Below are positions 11,306 to 21,284 of a stretch of 64,000 nt of DNA, piece after piece. How positions within the stretch are numbered: position 1 is the stretch's first letter; each line of letters starts with the position of its first letter. Position numbers and translations under genes: made by a program. The stretch comes from Aradus depressus (lineage: Eukaryota; Arthropoda; Insecta; Hemiptera; Aradidae). Location of the stretch: the NCBI GenBank assembly GCA_963662175.1, contig OY759217.1:45236108-45300107 (forward strand). Direction: 5' to 3'. Below the pieces are notes generated by a model that was not told the DNA's origin, did no database searches, and worked only from the letters and a program-made list of their open reading frames with translations.

Positions 11306-12182
11306 CATGTTATGGACCTAGTGATTAATGAGGACATTATTTATATTGCCTTCGCAGTTTGAATAATGACAAATCGAATCGGGCAATGTAATTAATAAGT
11401 ACCTATTTAAACATTATTTATCGTGTCTGATCATTATGAATATTGCTGCTATCATATCATTAATTTGATAATTAAGGTACTTATAGCAGGAGGCAGGGAG
11501 CAGGAACGAACATGAAACACGCGCTGACAAATCGGAGGCCGCGTCTCACTCGCTGTCAGCAAACACAGTGGTTATTGTTTAGGTTTACAATTTAATGTCG
11601 AATTAAACACAGATACAAAATGTTGTTGGTGTGTTATAACTTCTTGTTTTAGCATGGGATAAATCAAAATTGACATGCATTGTTGATTCGATGAACGATT
11701 AAATGAGTTAGTATCATTAAAAGATCAGAATACTCAGTTTTTCACGAACTCAAGTTACACAGAGTTGATTCAAATGGTGAAATCTTCTAAGTGTAAAATG
11801 TCGAAAAAGAAAACAGAAGATTATCAGTATTATTATTATGAAATGATTTTTCAATGTCAAAATTGTTCTGAAGCTGATTATGTAAAATGTATGTTTAAAA
11901 ATAATTTACCTCTTAGTTCATTTTATGTTTTAGAATTATGTCTGATTATTCTTAAAATTGAGATAAGTTTGTCACGTGAAAGCCTTTGATTTTACAATAT
12001 TATTCTGACAATGAAATAATTTAATAAAACAAATCTTTTTATTACTCTGTCCAACAGATGAAGGACATTATTCATAATGCCCGGTCAATCTAACATTTTC
12101 AATAGTTATTATCTTATTGTCTGCTCTTTTGAGGCAATATAAATGATGACCTATTAATCACTTGGTCCATAACATATATACA
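11306..12182. mobile_element. DNA transposon with ~50-bp terminal inverted repeats
   Basis: The left end has TGTTATGGACCTAGTGATTA and ACATTATTTATATTGCCT. The right end, read on the minus strand, has TGTTATGGACCAAGTGATTA and TCATTTATATTGCCT. The ends match over about 50 bp with a few differences. The interior (about 770 bp) holds a short lysine/cysteine-rich ORF at 11774-11989 and an AATAAA-like signal after it. I could not fix a target duplication. Probably a shortened, non-autonomous copy. Confidence 0.7.
11774..11989 (+). pseudogene. Short ORF inside the transposon, possible transposase N-terminal remnant
   Basis: A 71-codon ORF opening at ATG 11774, within the only sizeable open stretch of the 11306-12182 transposon. 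The N-terminus is basic (KSSKCKMSKKK). A C-x2-C pair (FQCQNCSEAD) is followed by a hydrophobic stretch (FYVLELCLIILK). This order loosely recalls the zinc-binding N-terminus of ISXO2/Merlin-type transposases, where a CxxC is followed by a leucine-rich helix. The similarity is weak, no DDE core follows, and the ORF is far shorter than a functional transposase. It may equally be chance coding in an AT-rich insert. Confidence 0.3.
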
Positions 12183-12206
12183 TTTAGATAACTTATAAAT
12201 TAGATA

Positions 12207-12345
12207 CAAAAACGATAACTATCGATAGAATGAATGCATCGACAAGACATTTTATATGTGTATCCAGAACCCTCTAATGACGACATTTATTGATTTTCAC
12301 CCATATCGACCAAAGCGACGAGAGGGGGGGGGGGATTAAGGGTTG
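12207..12345 (-). repeat. Family B fragment
   Basis: ACGATAACTATCGATAGAAT, GAACCCTCTAATGACGACA and CACCCATATCGACCAAAGCG are reversed module words, ending in a G run at 12325-12334. Confidence 0.7.
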
Positions 12346-12935
12346 AACTAAACTGGTTGAAACTGAACAGGAAGAAAATGGCAATTGAAAATTGAGTACA
12401 TTTTGTTTATCTCCATAAATGGGCCCCAAATATTTATTTATATTTGAAATTTTAGAATAATATTGGATGAGTGATCCCTTTTTGTGTTCTATAAAGTTTT
12501 TGAAGGCTGTATGATCCATTGTGACTTTGAAAATATATGCACAAAATATTTGTGGACTAAACTTAAAGTGCTGCTATCTATCACTGAAGTGAAGAAACTA
12601 AGTGATCCACACTGGTTTTGAAAAAGGGAACCTATGCCAACATCAGGATGGTAATAACTCATTTTCCGAAAAATTGTGGGTTGGTCCACTCTGGCTCCAA
12701 ACTCCTCAATTGTACACATACATATGTGCTCCCGAAAACATTTAGTTTTTTGTTTAGATATCATAGTATATTTTAGTACATATGTATTTCATAAACGTTT
12801 TATTTAGTTATAGTAGTTTGTGTTCATTTCGTTATAGTGTAAATAATTTTATAGTTCTATCCGCTCATGATATAGGTTGTTATTTAGTCACATTTAATTT
12901 TATTGTTATAGCTGTAGCTTATATAACCTTACCAA
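12346..12935. other. AT-rich spacer
   Basis: Nothing recognised; only short ORFs in AT-rich sequence. Confidence 0.45.
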
Positions 12936-13036
12936 TCGACCAAAGGGATCAGGAGGTCAGAAAACATGAAATTCCCATGAAAACTCATTACTATATAATT
13001 ATAATTTCCTTTTACTCCATAAAGCTGGGAAAGTAA
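12936..13036 (+). repeat. Family B 3' end
   Basis: AGGAGGTCAGAAAACATGAA, ATTCCCATGAAAACTCATTA and CCATAAAGCTGGGAAAGTAA; the end hairpin is decayed. Confidence 0.65.
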
Positions 13037-13679
13037 AATAGATAAGATGAAGTCACACATTGAAGGGTTCCATAGAGAAACAGTCCTTTAATTTAGTAAT
13101 TATAAATATGTGTTCTGTATTTCTGAGAATGCCACTGTCATGTATATTCAACGATTCCATTCTTTTCTATAATACAAATATCAATGTAATCTCCAGAGGA
13201 GGAAAAAAAAAAAATATATATAATAGTATTATGTGACAGCTGTATTATTCTCTAATTTATTTTCTGAGATTTAAAACATAATTAACACACAGACATTATG
13301 GGCATATTCTCACATTATCAGTTTCTAAAAAGTTTTATATCATTTAATTTAATTAGTAATCGTCATTACGATGTTGTCATTAATTTAATGTAAATAACAT
13401 TTTTTGATACTTTATAATACGTCATTAAAAAGTTTTAAACTGACCTCATTAATTTGTTATTTCCATATTCACTGGATATCCAACGTACATTATATTTTAT
13501 TAATAAATATGGTAGATTTCAAGACAGATGAAGAGAAATTTGGCAGTTTTTATGGAGGCTTAACAAATAATATATATTTTTATTTACAAATAGGTATTTA
13601 CAACTGTATAAATACAACAAGCAAATTTGCTCAAAGATAAAAATATGGCATTGTCAAAATGTCAAGAGGGGAGAGACAA
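13037..13679. other. AT-rich spacer
   Basis: Nothing recognised; very AT-rich. Confidence 0.45.
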
Positions 13680-14050
13680 CCTCATGGAGGGAATTATGTG
13701 AACTAGGGGAGGAAAATAACTTGTTGTACCTGGATTTAGGCCTTTCGGTGATGAAGGGGATGCTGAGGTCGGTATGGAAGGGTCTTGTTTGAAACATAGT
13801 AAGGAGCATTGGCTATTGTACGAAGGATTTTGAATTAAAGGGATTGGATGCGCTGAAGATTAGTCCATATCGGTTCAAGCGCGTTGTATATAAGTCGGTT
13901 GTACAACTTTGGTGTATATAAGTGGTTTTATTTTGAAAATTAACTTAGATCTCTTGTCTAGTAAACTTAACGTATGTTCATTTCTTGTCTTTTCAGTATA
14001 TCATGTGAGGGTTCCATGTTAGTCGCATGTCGAGTAAGAGACCTAGATAG
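13680..14050 (-). pseudogene. Decayed Jockey-type LINE ORF2 C-terminal region
   Basis: On the minus strand the peptide GYLGLLLDMRLTWNPHM matches, with substitutions, RYLGFYLDSRLTWNPHT of the intact Jockey ORF2 at 34123-36831. Further on, NAPYYVSNKTLP and TDLSIPF correspond to NAPFYVTNKVLH and RDLSIPT in the same order but in different frames with stops between. This is therefore a broken 3' remnant of a related element. It lacks the reverse transcriptase core and cannot be functional. The matches follow the order of the intact copy. Confidence 0.75.
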
Positions 14051-14527
14051 CCGACATAATTTTTTGAAGAGAAACAAATAATATTAAAAATAATTATTGC
14101 TATTTTTAAAAAAAATTTAAATTTGTATTCTTTTCTCTGTACAACCAGAGGCTGTGACGACATGAAAGGCTTGAAACACATAATATGTGTTTGCATATTT
14201 ATGCACTAACTAGCTTTATGTATTATGCATGGAAACAGTTGCAAAATAAAGTGTCTGCAACCCACATTCCATATATTGAAAATAGCCTGCAGTCGTAGCT
14301 ATAGGCTAACACGACAAACACCTTAAAGATGTCAGCCCATAAGAGCCCCTTGACATATCTTCTACCAGAGGTGACCATCCTTATAAAACCCTATTTCATG
14401 GATGGAGACAGATATGTTATACCTGCTCCCAAACTATATTAATATTTATTAGAGAATTTTATCTTATTTATTCACTAACTTTAAAAACAATTAAATTATG
14501 TTTTTTTAAATGGTTTTCCCAGACTGC

Positions 14528-14557
14528 CTGATGATGAGGGCAACCTCAAAAGCCAAC
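14528..14557 (+). ncRNA. Hammerhead ribozyme-like motif, mutated core
   Basis: CTGATGA, U, then GAGG-GCAA-CCTC forms a GNRA-capped helix II. The expected GAAA reads AAAA (G12 lost) and helix III GCCAACC is no longer palindromic, so it is probably inactive. Downstream AATAAAACTTGTGAGAGC and ACCTGTGAAATAATC are shared with the minus-strand copy at 39477-39508, showing a larger repeat family. Confidence 0.6.
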
Positions 14558-14559
14558 CA

Positions 14560-15366
14560 GCACAAAATAATAAAACTTGTGAGAGCTCAGACTACATTTG
14601 TATTCTTTAACCTGTGAAATAATCACTTCTCCTTATATCAGCCATCCTCACGTTAACACCACAGTTGGAGTGGTAGTTGGCGATGATCAAGGATCTTCTT
14701 CCACCCATCGAAAATGGGATATATTTTTTACCTCAAATTATTCAAGTGAACTCCAATTTTGATATTAGCAAATTTCTAATATAGCTTTTACTTTCAGAAA
14801 ATACTACTTTAAATGATAAATACTCAAATTATTTTAAAGCTTCTAAGGAATGTCAATTAGCTCGGCAGAATATGTAGTTGCCAGATTTTGAGTCAGATTT
14901 TCCTTCCAGCATTCACCCACAAATGTTTATAAAACATATATTATATGTTGTTAATAAAAAAAAAAAGATAATGGGAAATAAATTAAAGTTGAGATTCTCA
15001 TTTTAAGTTTTTGTTAAATATTTGTTATTTACAGCTTAAGTACAAAGTGGTTTGAGTTAATGTTTATTACTTTGGTTTTTTAGTTAAAGTTATTATCATA
15101 TGTATATGTGTATGTATGTATATAAAAGTATATTTTTTTCTGTTTTGCATATATAAGTAAATGTGCGCATTTATTTTAATATTTAGAAATTTATTAAGTT
15201 GTGAAATTCTTACTTTATTATTATATAAAATGTATATTCATTTGTACACCAACTCTCTACAATAAGCCTTAATAGGCTTCAATGTAGTAATAAATAAATA
15301 AAACAAAATGTTTACATTTTGTTCAGTTCAATTTTGAGTTTCTTTTATCTTTTACAAACTATGTAT
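14560..15366. other. AT-rich spacer
   Basis: Nothing beyond the flanks of the hammerhead-bearing repeat; long A/T runs from about 14900. Confidence 0.45.
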
Positions 15367-16178
15367 TGTGATGTATAAAATTACACATTGTAATTATTGG
15401 AATATTATTTATATATTATTAAGTTAATTGTGTTTATTTGTATGAAAACAGTGAAGTAACTAAAATAGTGATTAAATATATAAAATCGCATTTTGTTTTA
15501 AAACAACCAATGAGTGGAGCACAAAAGACGACCATCAGCTGTTCTAATTAGAGTGGGCCAGTCTATGTTGGGTTGTGGAGAGGAGATGAGATGTGAAGGT
15601 GGACAGTCTAGAGAAGTGTTTTTAGGCTCAAGGTGTGGTGAACGGTATAGGAGTGAAATCAATGCGCAAAGAAGGTACTTTTATTTATTTATACATATAT
15701 ATGCCCTAAATAATGTTGATTTGAAGAATGGACAATATTAAAAAAGAAAAAATAGCTATAAAAATTATGTTGTAAGATTTATTTTTGTAAATAATTTGAT
15801 TTTTTTAAATATTTAAATCTCTTAGTTATTGAATTTATAATGTAGGCTTAAGTAAAATAAACACAAATATTTGTTCTCTTATTCTACGCTACTCAATTCC
15901 CTGTTAACCCAGTAAGATAATTTAAACCTTTGGATTCGATTTAACATTTTTGCAAAATTTAGAAAAACAATATGGCATCTCTTTAGTAAATTTAGAAGAA
16001 ACCCAAATAAAAAGTTTGTTAATTGAAATTTTTATAAAAAATACGTCCACTTTCTTCGAAATTGCACGAAGAACTTCTTGAACTTTTGATATTTTTTTAG
16101 GATCCTTTTCGTAAATTACTGTAGAAATAAAAATTTAGTAGACCAGTTATAATTTCCATAGGAAATGTGGTAATTTAA
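15367..16178 (+). repeat. Old solo LTR, same family as the 56.9-62.1 kb retrotransposon
   Basis: Starts TGTGATGTATAAA, comparable with the young LTR start TGTGATGTACAC. Ends near CATAGGAAATGTGGTAATTT, comparable with CAGGAAATGTGGTAGC. Length about 810 bp versus 801/802. Shared internal words in order include AAACAACCAATGAGTGGAGC (shared with 41803-42635), TTTGCAAAATTTAGAAAAAC and TACTGTAGAAAT. No internal domain or second LTR is adjacent, so it is read as a recombined solo LTR, well diverged. Confidence 0.75.
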
Positions 16179-16973
16179 TTTATTTATTATTATTTATTTT
16201 ATTTTATTAATTCAATTTTTATTTTTATATTTGTTTAACATTTACATTATATTTAATTATCACAATATATGTATAATCTAAGTAAACAAGAAATAAAGTG
16301 AGAATTTCATTTATTGAGAGTCCCTGAAGTGCAAAATGGAAAATAGCAATATAGAACGTATAAATTTATAATAATTTATAGCCAGGATTGAAGCACCCTA
16401 GAATAACCCGGATACGAACTTTATAATTACGGGGTAAAATGATCCGATTAAAGAGGACTCAGGAAAAGAGAGAGTTAATGGGTATTAACTTAGATTAAAT
16501 GTTGATTGGTTTGAAAACTCCCGGGGAAGGGATAGGTCCGAGTAGCTTGGGAGGAATCTCGCTATAATCCATAGAGCTCCCGTAATCCATAAAGCCCTGA
16601 GAGGAAGGAGAGAAGTGGAGCCCGGGCTACGGTCAGCAGATGTTCCCCAAGAGTGGACTAAGCCACAACCGGTACCCCGCCCCCATGTCAATCTCGGCTG
16701 GGGAATCGCTTTCCCTTCCCTAATCCCAAGCTGATTTTCTTCAAGAAATTCTCTGCTTCTCCGACTGTAATTAGTCAACTGTCAGTAGAAGAAGTTATCA
16801 GATACTCGGGGAATGTACATTTAATCTTCTTCTGTGTTTGAAACTAATTTTCTTTAATTAGTGTTTAATTATAACATTCAGACAAATTGTATTCAAAAGT
16901 TTTTTGACCGTACTAAGTCCGAAAGACAGAGAGAGCAGGGAACTTTAAAATATATTTCAGAGGCTGATTAAGA
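16179..16973. other. Spacer with a GC-rich island
   Basis: 16485-16800 is conspicuously GC-richer than its surroundings. It contains a 97-codon minus-strand ORF (16485-16778) without recognisable domains. It could be host single-copy sequence, for example conserved non-coding DNA or an exon. No function is assigned. Confidence 0.35.
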
Positions 16974-17278
16974 AGTCGGTAGCTCAGTGGTATGCGTACT
17001 TGCTTACTAAGCTCAAGAGCGCGGGTTCGAAACCCGGCCGAGGCCTTTAGTAGATTTTTTATCTGGGACTTGAAAAACCCTTGAGCATGCCGTCCTTCGG
17101 GTGGGACATTAAGCAATGGTCACGAGCCAGTACGATCTCAGGTACTCGTTAAAGACCCCAACCCTTACCCAAGTGAATAAAAATTTAGGGTAGGCAAAAT
17201 TTAGGAATCCGATAGTAGAGTCAGGCTCATGTCCACCAGAGCGACAAAAGAGCGGTCTGGTAGTAGGTGATATGATCC
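16974..17278 (+). repeat. Family A SINE
   Basis: GGTAGCTCAGTGGTATGCGT (box A) and CGGGTTCGAAACCCGGCCG (box B) are both well kept, followed by the body AAAATTTAGGGTAGGCAAAA. It lacks the last ~25 bp and the tail. Confidence 0.9.
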
Positions 17279-17449
17279 CTCTCCCCTCCCCCTTCCATTT
17301 AGCGATTCTAAATCATGTGTAGATATCCTAGAAGTTGCTCCTGAATAACCAGATCCAAAATATGAAATTTGATTCAAATAGTTTAACGGATATCAATATT
17401 CTCGTATAAATAAAATGCGTTGTCTTCTCGCTGTTTTATTTGCAAGCGG

Positions 17450-17482
17450 AACCGGCTTTCAACGTAACTACGTCATCATCAG
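17450..17482 (-). ncRNA. Hammerhead ribozyme-like motif
   Basis: Minus strand: CTGATGA, U, helix II GACGT-AGTT-ACGTT (four pairs plus G-U), GAAA, helix III GCCGGTT. The core is complete; helix III AGCCGGTT is one change from self-complementary. Confidence 0.65.
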
Positions 17483-17517
17483 TGGCACATACCACACTGT
17501 TCGAGAGAGATGTGTCA

Positions 17518-17545
17518 CTGATGATGACGCAGTTGGGGGAAATCT
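17518..17545 (+). ncRNA. Degenerate hammerhead-like motif
   Basis: CACTGATGATGACGCAGTT keeps the core, but the 3' strand of helix II reads GGGGG, so the helix cannot close. GAAA is present and helix III is lost. Inactive partner of the minus-strand motif. Confidence 0.5.
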
Positions 17546-17783
17546 CATTGCAGATCATATTATCACATATGGAAATAAATATTATTATTAATTCCAGATA
17601 CGTAGTTAGTTATTATGATTCAGCCCCGGACTTTAACTGCGAAGTCATATCGCCTACTACCATCGCTCCTTTGTTGGACATGAGCCCGACTCTACTGTGG
17701 GAGACCTAAATTTTTTTATGTTTATTCCCCCAGGATAGAGGTCTTTAACGAGTATCTGACATCCGAAGGATGGCATGATCAAG

Positions 17784-17984
17784 ATAAGCAGACGTTTCCA
17801 CTGCTTCGGGTCTGCCATAACAGAACCGAAGGAGGTAATGGAAGGAACCTGCAGAAAAATCCTGGACTATATCAAAGATACAGGGCTGCTGTAGGGACCA
17901 ACACACACAGGGCACACAATAGGCCTACTCTGGCCGCGGTGACACAAATCAGCCCTCGGAAAAAAAAAAAAAAAAAAAAAAAAA
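17784..17984 (+). mobile_element. 5'-truncated LINE with poly(A) tail
   Basis: An insert of about 200 bp ends in a 25-base A run (17960-17984). Flanking GCATGATCAA (17773-17782) and GCATGCTCAA (17988-17997) form an imperfect target duplication inside the SINE. It contains the last codons of a LINE ORF2. Confidence 0.8.
17790..17894 (+). pseudogene. C-terminal end of a LINE ORF2
   Basis: Reads RRFHCFGSAI, then EVMEGTCRKILDYIKDTGLL and a TAG at 17892-17894. The pattern of a small conserved block followed by ..ILDYIKDTGLL and stop is typical of the tail after the RNase H domain of several insect LINE clades. The clade cannot be set from 34 residues. It is truncated by incomplete reverse transcription rather than by mutation, since the reading frame is clean. 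A 3' UTR of about 65 bp and the poly(A) follow. Confidence 0.6.
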
Positions 17985-18069
17985 TTTGCATGCTCAATTT
18001 TTTTCTATCTCCTTGGTAAAAAGCTATGGATTTCGCCGCGTTTCGAACCCGCAATCTTGAGCGAAATAA

Positions 18070-18473
18070 TTAAATAGTACCTACTGTAGTGACAGAGTTA
18101 TAGACTGGCATAGTCTCATCACGGAAATAAATTTTATTACTATTTATTATTGTTATTCTTATTTTATAACGTTTATTGGAACATAAATTTAAAAACACAT
18201 TGTTTAGAATTTTTATTATCATTATTCTAATGACCATAGGAGTATGTTGGAATATGAAGAGAACGAAGCAGACAGACCTACAGTGAAGCTGGGGTCTCAC
18301 ATCCGGGAAACTCGGATCAACGGTTCCCAACTCCGGAGATCCGGTCGTGCCAGACTCGCAAATCGCACAAACTACCTACCCACTGGCTCAAGGAACAAAA
18401 CACTCACAGACAATTCTTATGCTCCTTCAGCCATTTTTACAATCGTATACCTCTTTAGTCTAAGGGAAATATT
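18070..18473. other. Spacer
   Basis: No repeat recognised; a GC-moderate stretch at 18250-18420 is open on both strands without domains. Confidence 0.4.
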
Positions 18474-18640
18474 GTTGCCGGGCAAAAAATCCGAGATCGA
18501 GTTTTTAACGGAATTTCACATTTTAAGATCCCCTGAACATGTTTTTGACAAAAGATGGAAGACAATCTCACGATGATGGCTGTCTGTGTGTGTGATTGGA
18601 ACTTAGTGAGCTTCCGAACTTAGACACTATTGTACTCGTA
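18474..18640 (+). repeat. Family E fragment
   Basis: CCGAGATCGAGTTTTTAACG, AATTTCACATTTTAAGATCC and CTGTCTGTGTGTGTGATTGG match the order seen at 19955-20110 (CGAAATCGAGTTTTCAACG, AAGATCCCCTCAACACG, GTGTATGTGATTGGAGC). Confidence 0.65.
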
Positions 18641-18795
18641 GCAATGAACTTAATTTTTGAGATGAAGACTTCACCTATCCTAACTTAGATCTGATATGAT
18701 CTAATCAAAAATTGAAACTGAAAGGCACATTTTATACGAAATACGATTTTTCGAAATCTCCCTGGTTGTATGGATCCCATGCTTGTAATAGCACA

Positions 18796-18985
18796 GGGCG
18801 CCGGTAACTCAGAGGTAGCATGCTAGCCTACTGAGCTCAGGGTTGTGGATTTGAAACCCGGCCGAGGTGCTTACCATGATTTCGAGTCTGTGCGGTGCCA
18901 GGTACTTGTTAAAACCCCTACTTTAAGTTACTAAACCTGGGTAAGGACCATTTAACACTCCCACAATAGAGCTAACAGGGAAGGG
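18796..18985 (+). repeat. Family A SINE with internal deletions
   Basis: The head GGGCGCCGGTAACTCAGAGG and box B GGATTTGAAACCCGGCCGAG are kept; the body is shortened to CCTGGGTAAGGACC and ACACTCCCACAATAGAGC. Confidence 0.8.
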
Positions 18986-18996
18986 AGAGAGGATCC

Positions 18997-19163
18997 TTAG
19001 GTCCCTAGGTTCCTTAGGTCCCTAGGTTGTTTAGTTCCCTAGGTTCCTTAGGTCCCTAGGTTGTTTAGGTCCCTAGGTTCCTTAGGTCTCTAGGTTGTTT
19101 AGGTCCCTAGGTTCCTTAGGTCCCTAGGTTCCTTAGGCCCCTAGGTTCCTTAGGTCCCTAGGT
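18997..19163 (+). repeat. 17-bp minisatellite with alternating units
   Basis: About ten units of TTAGGTCCCTAGGTTNN. The last two bases alternate CC and GT through the first six units (A B A B A B) and are then CC. Each unit contains the palindrome CCTAGG and the insect telomeric word TTAGG. Confidence 0.9.
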
Positions 19164-19954
19164 GTATACACCAGTCCTCCTATTTTATTTAATTGTAATA
19201 GCACAAACATATGAGATACATTTTTAAACGGAAATACAAGCTAAAAGGTTCTTGAACACGTTTAACGCTTTGTGTAATAAACTTTATACTCATAACAATA
19301 TTGGAGATTTGAGGATACATGAGGAAGTGAATGGACACTTTATAAGGAACGTTTTTGGTAAGAACCAATTTCTGGATATCACTAACCATTTTCGCGAAAA
19401 TAGAGCAAAAGTCTCATAAACTGTGTTTTTAAAAGGTTTTAAAACATTTTAGGACGGTTTTCGGCAGGTAAATATATATTATATAAAAGCATTGACACGT
19501 TTCGTAAAAGACCAGCAGTAATTAGTCCTTTTATTGTGACAGGTCTTTTTATATATTAGTCACTTCGCGAACTGCCTGAATTCGACGGTAACTTTCTAGA
19601 ATCTCATTTGGTAGGAATTGTGACCGAGAGTTCGCAGAGTACATCGGTAGAGGATCCTGAGGACGAATCCTCTCCTAACCTGATAGAAGTGTTGTAGTAT
19701 TATTAAATTATGACAAAATTGCCTTAGTATAACTCCAACAAGTTGGTATTTCGGTATCCCCAGTTCCTAAACAAATTTATTTCTAATCAAATTTCCTGAA
19801 CAAACCTTACCACCGACACTAGATTAAATTTCCCGCCTAAATTATCAGATCTGCTACCGTTAGCGTTGACAGAAGATTATTTGCAAGGGGAGGAAAGGAA
19901 TCATCAGAAATTTTCCATGTATTATTTTTTTTCATACTTTCATATATCTTAAGT
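19164..19954. other. Spacer
   Basis: Contains the 14-bp palindrome ATTTTCGCGAAAAT near 19389. CATTTTAGGACGGTTTTCGG (about 19447) recurs inverted near 26876. Otherwise nothing recognised. Confidence 0.4.
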
Positions 19955-20360
19955 TTAAGGAAGTATTGTAATCGTACGAAAATTCGAAATCGAGTTTTCA
20001 ACGAAATTTTCGTTTCAAGATCCCCTCAACACGTTTGAATTCATGATAATGTCTGTCTTTGTGTATGTGATTGGAGCGCTCTAACTCAGAATCGATTGTA
20101 GAAGAACATTTAGATCTCGATTAATCGACAACATTTTTTAAGAGGCAGACAATTACTTTTGTTCCATTTAGATTTAACATGTTTTACTTCCCCTATAGAA
20201 AGAGGCCTTCGTGTTCTCTTGATTTTCTGGAAAAGTCGTAAAAAAAATATTTTTCGACAGGAATTCCTGTCGAAAAATGTGTTTTTACGACTCCTAAGAC
20301 TCTGGGTTTTATAGTTAAATTTTTTTTAAAAGTATCCTGGTCAAACTAAGAGTTTTTTTT
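19955..20360 (+). repeat. Family E repeat with strong internal hairpin
   Basis: Runs from CGTACGAAAATTCGAAATCG to GTATCCTGGTCAAACTAAGA. Around 20234-20289 two ~26-base arms (GTCGTAAAAAAAATATTTTT + CGACAGG and its complement) flank AATT, a near-perfect hairpin. An inverted copy lies at 22905-23136. Confidence 0.75.
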
Positions 20361-20545
20361 TTGCTGCATATCATGTTTCCAAATACTTCCAAATATTGAC
20401 CCTCTCTTCGGATCTTTTAGTGAAGTTATGTATATACATATATGTAACTCAGAATCGATTGTAAAAAAACATTAAGATCACTTTACTTCGATTCCTAAAT
20501 ACATTTTATAAGATATCACATATATTTTATGACCTAATAAAAAAT

Positions 20546-20930
20546 CTCTCGGCAAATACTACCCCAGAACGAAATAATCAATTAACTTTTCGCTCCCCCT
20601 CCTTCTAAATCCTCTTACTAAATTTTGGATCGATAAATTCATTACATTGGCAATTATTAAGGTTTTTGAATTGAGCACCCTCCCCAGAACCCCCCCTTCC
20701 CTTCGGCCGACATCCCTGAAATTTGACAGGTTATGTCCTAATTGGGTTTTGACTTCAAATATAAAATTTCATGTCTATACATTCGAGTGTTATTGGATAG
20801 TCATAGTCCGTCGAGTTATATTTGGATAGTCATAGTCCGAAAAAATAGAGTTCCGTTGAAAACTGGAATTTTTGACCGATTACATAACTTCACCTACTTC
20901 TGGAGAAGTAAAAAAAAAAAAACATTTATA
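20546..20930 (+). repeat. Family B element
   Basis: TACTACCCCAGAACGAAATA at the start; modules with GGATCGATAAATTCATTACA and GAGCACCCTCCCCAG; end TTTTTGACCGATTACATAAC then CTTCTGGAGAAGTAAAA. Contains a local duplication of TTGGATAGTCATAGTCCG (20790-20840). Confidence 0.75.
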
Positions 20931-21284
20931 TACATATCAATGTATATTCATTCAAACTGTAATTCACACTTCAGTTTTCCAGTATTTGCCAATTATTTCA
21001 GGAAAAGCTAAATTTTGAAAATAATTTAAAATGTCAATATGGGGGAGGGATGGGATCTAATTGGTAATTGGTTTAACTCTGGCAAATTAACAGATAAAAT
21101 TGAATTATCCGAGTGCATGTTTCTTCTCTCCTGTTATTTGGAGGCTGGGCTGAGTGTTTGATGAGTTGTTCACAATCTACCTTCTACACAAGTTTCCAGA
21201 AAAACATTGCAAGCTGGACCCTATTTGTTTCTGTTTATTCAACTGGACTTCTCTATGTTTTTGCACAATAATTATATAATAAAA

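Larger units (their letters stand above)
17450..17545. repeat. Inverted pair of hammerhead-like motifs
   Basis: Two hammerhead-like motifs face outward on opposite strands (17450-17482 minus, 17518-17545 plus). They are separated by about 35 bp and share CTGATGATGACG followed by AGTT. Confidence 0.7.
17620..18066 (-). repeat. Family A SINE split by a LINE insertion
   Basis: The 3' part lies at 17620-17783 (CCCGGACTTTAACTGCGAAG, ATGAGCCCGACTCTACTGTG). The head side resumes at 17985-18066 (GTTTCGAACCCGCAATCTTG). A poly(A)-tailed LINE fragment separates them. Confidence 0.85.

Noticed and set aside
18997..19163. Telomeric or interstitial TTAGG array
   Set aside because: TTAGG occurs once per 17-bp unit rather than in tandem; it is an ordinary minisatellite.
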